From an uncultured Paracoccaceae bacterium (GTDB lineage Bacteria; Pseudomonadota; Alphaproteobacteria; Rhodobacterales; Rhodobacteraceae), in contig CANMPD010000020.1 in the NCBI GenBank assembly GCA_947499635.1, positions 1 through 48,853 of the forward strand: a stretch of 48,853 nt of DNA. The letters are read 5' to 3'. The notes under the pieces are model-generated. The model saw only the letters and a program-made list of their open reading frames with translations, was not told where the DNA came from and did not search any database. The translations under genes were made by a program, and so were the position numbers. The first letter of the stretch is position 1. Every line of letters begins with the position of its first letter. Positions 9,561 through 16,715 of this stretch are shown piece after piece.

Positions 9561-9592
9561 CAGATTCCCAAGGGAGGAGGAGAGGGAATCTG
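9561..9592 (-). ncRNA. CcsR-like stem-loop 1 (first transcribed)
   Basis: Nine-bp stem CAGATTCCC/GGGAATCTG (9561-9569 with 9584-9592). The minus-strand loop contains CCTCCTCCC. Confidence 0.8.
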
Positions 9593-9940
9593 AACCCGAA
9601 ATATATTTTTGTAGCGACTTTAAAAGCCGGAGAATGCGAGCAAATATTTCTTTAAATTAGAAATTTAACCCGCGTAAAAATTCGCTTCTACACCTCTGAA
9701 AATAAAGCATTGCTGCATATGCACAATCTAGGTTTTGGTATTTCAGATATGCAGAAAACGCATATGTTAAGAGTGAATTTACCGGGTTTGTCTAAAAATT
9801 GGCGTATCTGCATCGTGATTTGATTAAAATAAGTGCATAAATTGAATCGTTTCTTGAGCTAGCGACAGAATCTCTACCAGAGACTCTTGGGGTGGCGCGC
9901 ATGACGGCCTATACGAGAGCAAATTGAGCAGGAGATCGTA
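9593..9940. other. AT-rich spacer, promoters of the small-RNA array and mrp
   Basis: No coding frame is supported. The minus strand must hold the promoter of the small-RNA array; a TATATT with a loosely CTTTT-like upstream box is visible, but a heat-shock-sigma promoter cannot be asserted. The plus strand must hold the mrp promoter, and a GGAG ribosome binding site precedes the mrp ATG at 9941. Confidence 0.5.
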
Positions 9941-11005
9941 ATGTCTATTACCGTTGAGCAGATTCGGCTTGAGCTGGAACAGATCGTGCTTCCTGATGGA
10001 GGGAACCTCGTCAGTCACGATTTGCTTCGAGCTGTGCGAGTTGACAATGGACATGTATCTTTTGTGATTGAGGTCCCCTCTGCGGAGATGGCTCAAAAAA
10101 TGGAGCCAATGCGTAAAGCGGCTGAGGCACTCGTGTCAGAACTGGAGGGTGTGACACGCGTCTCTGCTGCGCTCACAGCACATGGTCCAACCGCCAAGGC
10201 GCCGAGTTTAAAGATTGGGGGACACCCAAAGCCACAAGCGGAACCGATTAAGCCCGCTGGTGTCCAACGGATCTTGGCCGTGGGGTCTGGCAAAGGCGGC
10301 GTAGGTAAATCTACAGTGAGTTCTAACCTTGCTGTCGCTTTGGCAAAGCAAGGTCGCAAGGTTGGTTTACTGGATGCGGATATTTATGGACCCAGCCAAC
10401 CCCGTATGATGGGCGCAACAGGGCGTCCAGCCAGCCCCGACGGTAAAATCATTGAACCTTTGCATGCCCATGGTGTTACGCTGATGTCGATCGGCTTTAT
10501 GGTCGATGAAAAAAAAGCGGTTGTATGGCGCGGCCCAATGCTGATGGGGGCACTGCAGCAGATGCTTGGGCAGGTTAATTGGGGGGAATTGGATGTTCTG
10601 ATCGTTGACTTGCCTCCAGGTACCGGAGACATCCAATTAACGCTGTGTACCAAATCGAAGCTTTCAGGTGCAATTGTTGTGTCTACCCCGCAAGATGTGG
10701 CGCTATTGGATGCGCGTAAGGCATTAGACATGTTTGAGACATTAAAAACGCCCGTGCTTGGTTTGATCGAAAACATGTCATTTTTCACATGCCCTGATTG
10801 CGGGACAACACATCAGATCTTTGGTCATGGTGGCGTTGCCGAGGAAGCGCACAGATTGAATGTGCCTTTGTTGGGAACGTTGCCAATTGATTTACAAACC
10901 CGCCTGTCTGGGGATCAAGGTGTGCCGATTGCTGTCGGAAATGGTCCTATGGCGGAGGCCTATGAACGTATTGCCAAGGGTTTGATCGATGGAGGAATGG
11001 CCTAA
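9941..11005 (+). CDS. mrp: Mrp/ApbC family iron-sulfur cluster carrier ATPase
   Basis: 354 residues. An N-terminal MIP18-like domain (about 1-80) is followed by a linker rich in Pro and Lys, then a P-loop NTPase of the MinD/ParA type with the deviant Walker A GSGKGGVGKST (about 114-124). The Walker B-like region reads DVLIVDLPPGTGD, and a CxxC pair (CPDC, about 284-287) would bind a bridging 4Fe-4S cluster at the dimer interface. The family binds and transfers clusters to apo-proteins in the cytosol. Start is supported by GGAG upstream. It stands alone on the plus strand. No odd features. Confidence 0.95.
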   Translation: MSITVEQIRLELEQIVLPDGGNLVSHDLLRAVRVDNGHVSFVIEVPSAEMAQKMEPMRKAAEALVSELEGVTRVSAALTAHGPTAKAPSLKIGGHPKPQAEPIKPAGVQRILAVGSGKGGVGKSTVSSNLAVALAKQGRKVGLLDADIYGPSQPRMMGATGRPASPDGKIIEPLHAHGVTLMSIGFMVDEKKAVVWRGPMLMGALQQMLGQVNWGELDVLIVDLPPGTGDIQLTLCTKSKLSGAIVVSTPQDVALLDARKALDMFETLKTPVLGLIENMSFFTCPDCGTTHQIFGHGGVAEEAHRLNVPLLGTLPIDLQTRLSGDQGVPIAVGNGPMAEAYERIAKGLIDGGMA

Positions 11006-11199
11006 CCACTCCACGATATATTAAGTTTGTTCGTGGTTCCCTTCTATGAGAGAGCTGTGAGGGAATATACAATTCAAGGCTGTAAGCGGTGGTTGAGTGT
11101 GGCGACAGTAATGCCTATGCAATAATGAAAATCATGTTGTTTTCTGGAGTATTAACGGCACAACGTACTGGCTTTTCAATGCTTTAATATTATCGAAAC

Positions 11200-11253
11200 G
11201 GATCCTCTTTATACAGAACACAACCGATTACGTGTGTTATATAAAGAGGGTCC
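11200..11253 (+). promoter_or_regulatory. Long stem-loop enclosing the chemoreceptor ribosome binding site
   Basis: The 14-base arm at 11200-11213 (GGATCCTCTTTATA) is complementary to 11240-11253 (TATAAAGAGGGTCC), with one G-T pair. An inner 6-bp stem (AACACA at 11217-11222 with TGTGTT at 11233-11238) continues the fold. The descending arm contains AGAGGG, the Shine-Dalgarno sequence for the GTG at 11259, so in the folded leader the ribosome binding site is base-paired. No T-run follows, so it is not a classical terminator. A cis-acting translational switch, for example thermal or small-RNA controlled, is inferred; a DNA operator dyad is the alternative. Confidence 0.65.
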
Positions 11254-11258
11254 CTGCA

Positions 11259-13604
11259 GTGTTTAGATTACCAGATTGGAAGTTATCTAGAAAACTACCG
11301 CTGATCATTGCGATTCCAGCAGTTTTACTGGTCACCGCTTCAAGCGGATTTCAACTTCAGCAGGCGGCGACCGCGATGGAGAAAGATCATCTCGCTGCGT
11401 ATAAAAGCTATATCCATGAAAGACGTTACGCAATCGAAGAATGGCTTGCTGACGGCAGGACCGATGTTGCCGCTCTTGCAGCGAGTTACGGGATTAAAGC
11501 GGCTCTTCGAGATTTTTCGGGCGCTTGGGATACCTTTGACGGCGACGTAAGTGGCGAAATGCGTCGACTATATATTTCGGATAACCCCAATCCTCTGGGC
11601 CAGAAAGATGAATTGGTCGCCGCAGACGACGGTTCAAACTGGTCTGTTGCGCACGAGCAGCATCACGTCGGATTACGCTCTCACCAACGTGCACGAGGGT
11701 ACTATGATTTATTCTTGTTCGATATGGCAGGAGACCTTGTCTATTCAGTTTTCAAAGAAGACGACTTTGCGCTGAACTTCAATGATGGAACATATGCAGA
11801 AAGCGGCCTAGGTGAGGCGTTTCAAAGCGCGAGTATCCTTCAGGCCGAAGAATTCCACATGACGGATATTGCAGCTTATGCACCCAGTGCAGGCGCGCCG
11901 GCCATGTTTATATCCGCACCTGTATTTGAAAACGGTCAAGCAATCGGAGTTGTCGCGGTACAGCTGCCGTTGGACGATATGACACATATTCTATCTGATT
12001 CAGAAATTCTTGGTGAAACGGGTGAAGTTTATCTGGTTGATAACAACGGGGTAGCACTTAGTCCCTCACGGCACGAGGGCGGTCATACAGCCTTAGAAAC
12101 CTTGCCAAATCTTGAACAAATAGCATCGGCTCTAAGTGGCGTAGAGGGACATTTCGCATCTGTTATCGGTCTAAGTGGAAATATGGTTGTTTCAGAAACA
12201 TCTGATGTTGAAACACCTCGCGGTGACCATTGGGGACTGGTTCTAGAGATTGATCGCGCTGAATCAATGAAGTTCTTCAATCAATCTCTGATAACAAGCG
12301 TCATCGGTGTTACCTTGACTGGGGCTCTGTTGTGTTTATTGGTCTGGTTTGCGGTGCGTAGCGTGATCAAACGTATTGGGCAGCTTGCGTCTGAACTAGA
12401 AACGATGAGCGAACAAAATTATGACGACGAGATTGCAGGGCAGGAACGTAAAGATGAAATAGGCTTTATTTCTCAGACCCTTGCAAACCTCCAAGTTCGT
12501 TTGCGCGAAGGTGTTGAAGCGCAGGCTAGAGAGAAGACAGTGCAGGAGAATAATCAACGCGTCGTCGATTTACTTAGCACAGCACTCATGGATCTGGCCA
12601 AAGGTGATTTCCGTAATCAAATTTTGGAATTTTTCCCAGTTGAGCATAAGAAACTGCGCTATAGTATCAATGATGCGATGACGAGCCTGAGTGAAGTTAT
12701 TATCTCTGTGCGAGACACAGCACTTGGTATCAATGGAAGTGCTAAAGAAATTGCGAGTTCCGCTGATGAGTTGTCCCAAAGAACGGAAGCACAAGCTGCA
12801 ACGCTTGAACAAACGGCGGCTGCTTTAGAAGAAGTTACTGCGAGTGTACGCTCTGCTACTGAGCACGTGGATAATGTAGAAAAAACAGTCGATATCGCAC
12901 GTGATAAAGCTGAACAAGGTGGTGTCGTCGTCAATGATACGATTCAGGCTATCACTGAAGTAGAGCAATCATCTCATAAGATCAAACAGATCATTAGTGT
13001 TATCGACGATATTGCTTTCCAGACGAACTTATTGGCGCTCAATGCTGGTGTTGAAGCTGCTCGAGCGGGTGAGGCAGGGAGAGGGTTTGCTGTGGTCGCA
13101 TCCGAAGTCCGCGGACTTGCACAGAGATCTGCGGATGCCGCTACAGAAATTAAATCGTTGATTGAAACCAGTAGCCAGCAAGTCGGTAAAGGTGTTGAAA
13201 TGGTTGGCCGAACAGGAGATGCGTTAACTGTTATCGTAGATCAGGTTAAAGACATTTCGGGATTGGTCAAACAGATCGCGCAGTCCTCAAGAGAGCAATC
13301 AATAGCATTGTCAGAAATCAATACGGGCATGTCACAACTTGACCAAGCAACCCAAGGGAACGCTGCAATGGTTGAGGAGAACACTGCTGCTGCTCATATG
13401 TTACGTACCGATGCTAACAAGCTTATCATTCATGTTGAGCAGTTTAAAACGAGCGAGAGTGTAGACCCTATGCCAACTGAAAGCTCTTCGGCTGTCGATG
13501 CACCTCTGGAACACGAGCCAGACGATGTTTTAGAGATTGAAGCTGATCCTTCGCCACAGGTTGATAATGTTAAGGTTGCAAACGGGCAATGGACTGATTT
13601 TTAA
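11259..13604 (+). CDS. Methyl-accepting chemotaxis protein with C-terminal CheR-tether-like pentapeptide
   Basis: 781 residues from GTG at 11259, preferred because AGAGGG lies eight bases upstream. An in-frame GTG at 11232 would sit inside the leader hairpin and lacks a ribosome binding site. First membrane helix about 12-32, a long periplasmic sensor (about 33-345, probably Cache-like with the mid-segment VYLVDNNGVALSPS), second helix about 347-371, HAMP about 372-425, a second HAMP-like segment about 430-485, and the cytoplasmic signalling coiled coil with the hairpin tip AFQTNLLALNAGVEAARAGE near 585. The tip binds CheW and CheA. The protein ends in QWTDF, which fits the W-x-x-F pattern of the pentapeptide that tethers CheR/CheB in receptors such as Tsr and Tar. 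The ligand is unknown. Confidence 0.95.
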   Translation: MFRLPDWKLSRKLPLIIAIPAVLLVTASSGFQLQQAATAMEKDHLAAYKSYIHERRYAIEEWLADGRTDVAALAASYGIKAALRDFSGAWDTFDGDVSGEMRRLYISDNPNPLGQKDELVAADDGSNWSVAHEQHHVGLRSHQRARGYYDLFLFDMAGDLVYSVFKEDDFALNFNDGTYAESGLGEAFQSASILQAEEFHMTDIAAYAPSAGAPAMFISAPVFENGQAIGVVAVQLPLDDMTHILSDSEILGETGEVYLVDNNGVALSPSRHEGGHTALETLPNLEQIASALSGVEGHFASVIGLSGNMVVSETSDVETPRGDHWGLVLEIDRAESMKFFNQSLITSVIGVTLTGALLCLLVWFAVRSVIKRIGQLASELETMSEQNYDDEIAGQERKDEIGFISQTLANLQVRLREGVEAQAREKTVQENNQRVVDLLSTALMDLAKGDFRNQILEFFPVEHKKLRYSINDAMTSLSEVIISVRDTALGINGSAKEIASSADELSQRTEAQAATLEQTAAALEEVTASVRSATEHVDNVEKTVDIARDKAEQGGVVVNDTIQAITEVEQSSHKIKQIISVIDDIAFQTNLLALNAGVEAARAGEAGRGFAVVASEVRGLAQRSADAATEIKSLIETSSQQVGKGVEMVGRTGDALTVIVDQVKDISGLVKQIAQSSREQSIALSEINTGMSQLDQATQGNAAMVEENTAAAHMLRTDANKLIIHVEQFKTSESVDPMPTESSSAVDAPLEHEPDDVLEIEADPSPQVDNVKVANGQWTDF

Positions 13605-13646
13605 AGCTCAATGTAAATTACCATCCACTTTATGAACCCTATTTGT

Positions 13647-13707
13647 CGTGGGTAACTGGTCTCCTTTGATTGCGTTTATATGCGATAAAGGTAGATAGTT
13701 ACCCACG
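13647..13707. repeat. Large inverted repeat after the chemoreceptor gene
   Basis: An 11-bp perfect inverted repeat, CGTGGGTAACT at 13647-13657 and AGTTACCCACG at 13697-13707, with a second inner stem CCTTT/AAAGG (13663-13667 with 13687-13691). It lies 43 bases after the chemoreceptor stop codon. No T-run follows on either strand, so a simple intrinsic terminator is unlikely. It could aid 3'-end stability of the mRNA or be a leftover of the adjacent mobile-element debris. Confidence 0.6.
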
Positions 13708-13768
13708 GTAGATCCTTTGGAAAAGCAAACTGGGCCTGTCCCGTTTTAGTGCGGCTCCAATTACTCAC

Positions 13769-14211
13769 TTAAGCGGCCCTTTGCTCGAAGGCCAATGGGC
13801 TTTTCTAGCCGAGGGCTGAATGCCTGTGTCGTGGATTTTAGAATCCATTGATGTATTCGAAGATGGCATTTCGGCATCGCGACGCGTATGCTAGGAGCGT
13901 TGCCAACCCTCCTGTGTCCCGACATAGCTTATGTCGCCCGCCGATTTCTGGCTGGGGCGGTATGTATGGAAGTTCTTGTTCAGTAAGTTCGGCGCGATGT
14001 TGAAGCTATGGTTGCTATCCGTGGTCGCCTTGAACTTCTTGTTTCTCTTCACCGTAAGGCTGTTCTGTCACATCAAGCGGCCGATGGGGTGATGTCCTAT
14101 ATCAACACTAAGCTCCTTCAGCTCTTCGGTCATCCGGAGCCTGCTGTAGCTGCCAGAGACAGGTGGAACTGGGTGCGGATGTGGGCAAGCAGCGCGATGT
14201 TGTTCCGCCGC
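13769..14211 (-). pseudogene. Decayed IS3-family transposase (OrfB) with internal deletion
   Basis: Minus-strand conceptual translation gives recognisable OrfB pieces in order: an LLAHIR...HLSL helix (about 14211-14160, shifted frame), RMTEELKELSVDIGH (about 14140), KFKATTDSNHSFNIAPNLL, SQKSAGDISYVGTQEGW (about 13930, start of the DDE domain), then directly RNAIFEYINGF-stop-NPRHRHSALG-stop-KSPLAFE, ending at 13769. The central DDE region between GDISYVG..GW and the C-terminal YIN-GF-NPR block is missing. There are two in-frame stops in the last block and at least two frameshifts. It is inactive. Confidence 0.8.
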
Positions 14212-14226
14212 CGCTGTCTGGCAGGA

Positions 14227-14460
14227 CGGTAATCGCAGCCCAAGTATCTTTAGCAGCCTTCGGACTCCATTGGCAGTATTTATCGTTTTCTCGAGTAACG
14301 CTTTACGCGTACTTAACAGCGGTCTCAGCTTGTGAATCTCTTTGCTTTTCGCATGAACAGGGGCCAACCAATCAATTCGTAATATTTGGGCAATTGAGTG
14401 TGAATTGATTGCTGTGAAATGTGTCGATTCTGACTTAATCAAGGTTTTGCAAACTGTAGA
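14227..14460 (-). pseudogene. IS110-family transposase fragment
   Basis: The minus-strand frame shows SIAQILRIDWLAPVHAKS and then LRPLLSTRKALLEK...NGVRRLLKILGL. This is the pattern of IS110-family transposases between the N-terminal DEDD domain and the central helix region, where the usual form is IAQ-h-R-x-GW-h-x-PVH-h-KS followed by LRxLLxAR and an RGLLKxFGL-like helix. Only about 70 codons survive. At about 14220 the frame passes directly into the IS3 remnant, so one element was broken by or recombined with the other. Confidence 0.7.
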
Positions 14461-14740
14461 TCAGGCTTTGCCGAGGTGCTTATTCGTTTGTCTGCGACGT
14501 ATAAGGTACTAAAACTTGTCATATTTTAGAGATATTTAACTTAAACTCGAAATGAAAATTAATTTTTCACTACCATTCCCCTTATTTTAAGCCATTTTGG
14601 AACATGTCTGGCTGGGGGGTTAAGACATGTTAACTTTGACACAATCAATTCACGAATTCGTCCAATGTCGCTTAATCGAGGCCACATTACAGCCCAACGC
14701 CTGAACCAAATTGTTCACGTGGGAATTTGGAGTGTGGGAA
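14461..14740. other. Spacer between IS debris and protease gene
   Basis: AT-rich, no supported gene. It contains a 9-bp inverted repeat, AACATGTCT at 14601-14609 and AGACATGTT at 14623-14631 with a G-rich 13-base loop. This may be an operator or a structured leader for the protease gene. Confidence 0.5.
14601..14631. repeat. Inverted repeat upstream of the protease gene
   Basis: AACATGTCT (14601-14609) and AGACATGTT (14623-14631) are perfect inverted copies. It lies about 110 bases before the protease start codon, in the range of a promoter-proximal operator. Function is inferred only from position. Confidence 0.45.
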
Positions 14741-15448
14741 ATGAAACAAATGCTTGCGATTGTCGCGGCGTGCCTCTTTGTTTGCATGCCCGGCGGCGTT
14801 GCTGCTGGTGACAGCAGCGCGCGATCGTTACCAGGGTGGGAAGCAGTCGGTCGACTTAATATTTCGGGCAAGTATATGTGTACTGCCTCTCTTATTGCGC
14901 CTAATTTAGTTTTGACTGCAGCTCACTGTTTGTTTGACGCCCGTTCAGGACGTAGAATAAACGCCAGAGAGATAAAGTTTGAGGCGGGCCTGCATGGGCG
15001 CCGATCTAAAGCTGCTCGGGTTGTTAATAAATCTGTGGTGCACCCACAGTATGTGCATAACACTCGGGGTGCTGCACAGCTGGGGCATGATCTAGCTGTA
15101 TTGAGACTTGAGTCTCCGATAAGTGCAGAACAAATTCAGCCTTTTCGGATGAAAGCGCAAACCAGAAAAGGTGATGCTGTGGATGTCTTGTCCTATAGTT
15201 ATCATCATGCGAACCAAATGAACCGTGAGGAGGGATGTCACGTATTGCAACGTCAGACGCGTACTTTGGTGATGTCCTGTCGTGTAGATTTCGGCGCTTC
15301 TGGTGCACCGGTGCTCGAGGTTGCTCCAGGGCAGGCACCGCGCATTGTTTCGGTGATTTCGTCAAAGGCGGCAATGGGTCGCCGGCGTGTCTCTATTGGG
15401 ACAACATTTGATGCGACACTACAAAATATGATGCGCAGTGCGAGTTAA
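14741..15448 (+). CDS. Secreted trypsin-like serine protease (S1 family)
   Basis: 235 residues from the ATG at 14741, chosen because GGAG lies eight bases upstream and the protein then begins with a clean signal peptide (MKQMLAIVAACLFVCMPGG, cleavage near VAAG/D). An upstream TTG at 14711 would bury that signal. The S1 catalytic triad is present: His in LTAAHC, Asp in GHDLAVLRL, Ser in DFGASGAP. The extra Cys residues may form the usual disulfide next to the active site. It should act in the periplasm or outside the cell. Substrate unknown. The gene stands alone and is closed by a shared terminator facing the exporter operon. Confidence 0.88.
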   Translation: MKQMLAIVAACLFVCMPGGVAAGDSSARSLPGWEAVGRLNISGKYMCTASLIAPNLVLTAAHCLFDARSGRRINAREIKFEAGLHGRRSKAARVVNKSVVHPQYVHNTRGAAQLGHDLAVLRLESPISAEQIQPFRMKAQTRKGDAVDVLSYSYHHANQMNREEGCHVLQRQTRTLVMSCRVDFGASGAPVLEVAPGQAPRIVSVISSKAAMGRRRVSIGTTFDATLQNMMRSAS

Positions 15449-15509
15449 CATAGGCGAGCATCCGTTACTTTGATCACCGGATCGAATTTTGCTGCCACAT
15501 GTTCGATCT

Positions 15510-15544
15510 AAACACCCCTGCACTGTTTTGCAGGGGTGTTTTTT
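15510..15544 (+). terminator. Bidirectional terminator between protease and exporter operon
   Basis: A 13-bp perfect stem, AAACACCCCTGCA (15510-15522) with TGCAGGGGTGTTT (15529-15541), six-base loop, followed on the plus strand by more T residues. The minus-strand hlyD-like gene stops at 15543, so the same hairpin can also end the exporter operon, although its minus-strand T-run is only three bases. Confidence 0.9.
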
Positions 15545-16715
15545 ATGGCTCACGAAAAGCTTCGCGCGATTTATATAGAGGTTTTAGCAGATAGCTCAGG
15601 ATCGTTTTTGAACCGGTCTGCAACTCAGCTGTTGCCCGCATTCCAGGGCGAATTTCGATCTGACGTTGCCGTTCTGTCAGGCCTGCCCGATCGACGCGGA
15701 CAGTTACTTTGTAAAAGGGCGGAGCATTCGGGTCGCGGTCATCTTCAAAGGTATCTGCAGAGACAAAATCTACTTGGCCTTTGAGTGATCCGTAGATGGT
15801 GTAGTCATAAGATGAGAGTTTGATTGTTACACCTTGGCCTGGTTGCACATTGGCAATGTCCTCAGGTTTGACGCGTGCTTCGACAAACAGTTCTTCACCC
15901 AGTGGAATGATCTCTACGATTTCGTCACCTGGACGGATAACGCCACCGATTGTGGTCACAGCAAGGCTGTTCACGATCCCTGCCATAGGGGAAGTTATCA
16001 CAGTGCGATCTAACTGGTCGCGGGCGAGGCGTTGTTCTTGGTGTAAGGATGTCAATTGGCGCAGTGTTTCTGAGTATTCCTCGGCGAGCTGCAATTCTGC
16101 CTGCGTGCCGATTTCATCAAATTTGGCCTGCGCATCACTGACAGATTTTTGGGCTTCGTTCACTTCCAACAAAGCGACAATACGTTGTGCATGCAAGGAT
16201 TTGAGGTTGGCCAACTCGTTGTTAAGTTGACGCAGTATTTCCTGTGCAGACGACCGGCGAGAGTTGTAATCTGTTTGACGTGCCTTGAGAAGCGCGCGTT
16301 CAGAGGCCAAAATATTGGGTGAACGCAGGGCAAGAGCTTCTGGGACGAAAAAGTCGTATTCGCCCGCGATTTCGGCTTCTAAGCGATATTGCATAATCTC
16401 CAGCGCGTCGATCTGGTCTTGTAAGTCGTCAGATACCGCGCGGAACTTTGTGTCTTGCAGTTTGGCAAGTATTTGACCGGCTTGGACAACATCGCCTTGG
16501 CGTATGTTCAATTCGGCAAGAATGCCACCTTCAAGGTTTTGAACAATCTGTGAACGTGAGGAAGAGACAACTTGCCCGTCGCCGCGTACGATCTCATCAA
16601 CCGAGGCAAAACCGGCCCAAACAAGAAAAATGACAAGAACCATTGCAACAAGTTTGATCATCAAGCTGGAGCTTTTGGTTCCTTCAATGAAATTGACTTC
16701 TGCGGCAAGGCTCAT
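15543..16715 (-). CDS. Type I secretion periplasmic adaptor (HlyD/LapC family)
   Basis: 390 residues. Short cytosolic N-terminus, one membrane helix (about 19-40), then a lipoyl-type half domain (GDGQVV...NLEGGILAELNIRQGDVVQAGQ), a long coiled coil (about 100-240), the second lipoyl half (ITSPMAGIVNSLAV) and a C-terminal beta-barrel. This is the membrane fusion protein that joins the inner-membrane ABC transporter to the outer-membrane TolC-like channel. Its start codon overlaps the stop of the ABC gene by four bases (16712-16715), so the two are translationally coupled. It is the last gene of the operon. Confidence 0.94.
   Translation of the reverse strand: MSLAAEVNFIEGTKSSSLMIKLVAMVLVIFLVWAGFASVDEIVRGDGQVVSSSRSQIVQNLEGGILAELNIRQGDVVQAGQILAKLQDTKFRAVSDDLQDQIDALEIMQYRLEAEIAGEYDFFVPEALALRSPNILASERALLKARQTDYNSRRSSAQEILRQLNNELANLKSLHAQRIVALLEVNEAQKSVSDAQAKFDEIGTQAELQLAEEYSETLRQLTSLHQEQRLARDQLDRTVITSPMAGIVNSLAVTTIGGVIRPGDEIVEIIPLGEELFVEARVKPEDIANVQPGQGVTIKLSSYDYTIYGSLKGQVDFVSADTFEDDRDPNAPPFYKVTVRVDRAGLTERQRQIEIRPGMRATAELQTGSKTILSYLLKPLYKSREAFREP

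Larger units (their letters stand above)
9418..9592 (-). ncRNA. Tandem array of four CCUCCUCCC-loop small RNAs (CcsR/'cuckoo' type)
   Basis: On the minus strand four successive stem-loops expose a pyrimidine-rich loop. In transcription order they are 9592-9561, 9554-9521, 9491-9462 and 9454-9418. Three loops contain exact CCTCCTCCC; the second has CTTCCTCCC. Stems are 7 to 12 bp and unrelated in sequence to each other, while the loop is conserved. The last stem runs into TTTTATTAATT, a terminator-like end. This is the hallmark of the CcsR1-4 (RSs0680a-d) RNAs of Rhodobacter and the related cuckoo RNA family, which occur in tandem and whose loops are anti-Shine-Dalgarno-like. In Rhodobacter they follow a DUF1127 gene; I cannot find one here. 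A TATATT box at about 9602-9607 (minus strand) could belong to the promoter. Confidence 0.85.

Noticed and set aside
9323-9655. 110-codon plus-strand frame downstream of uvrD
   Set aside because: It runs through the four stem-loops of the small-RNA array, has no ribosome binding site, and its composition is explained by the repeated GGGAGGAGG loops.
11232-11258. Upstream GTG start for the chemoreceptor
   Set aside because: It would add nine residues encoded inside the leader hairpin and has no ribosome binding site, whereas the GTG at 11259 has AGAGGG at good spacing.
14008-14232. 74-codon plus-strand frame in the IS debris
   Set aside because: It lies antisense to the recognisable IS3 OrfB fragment, which explains the sequence better.
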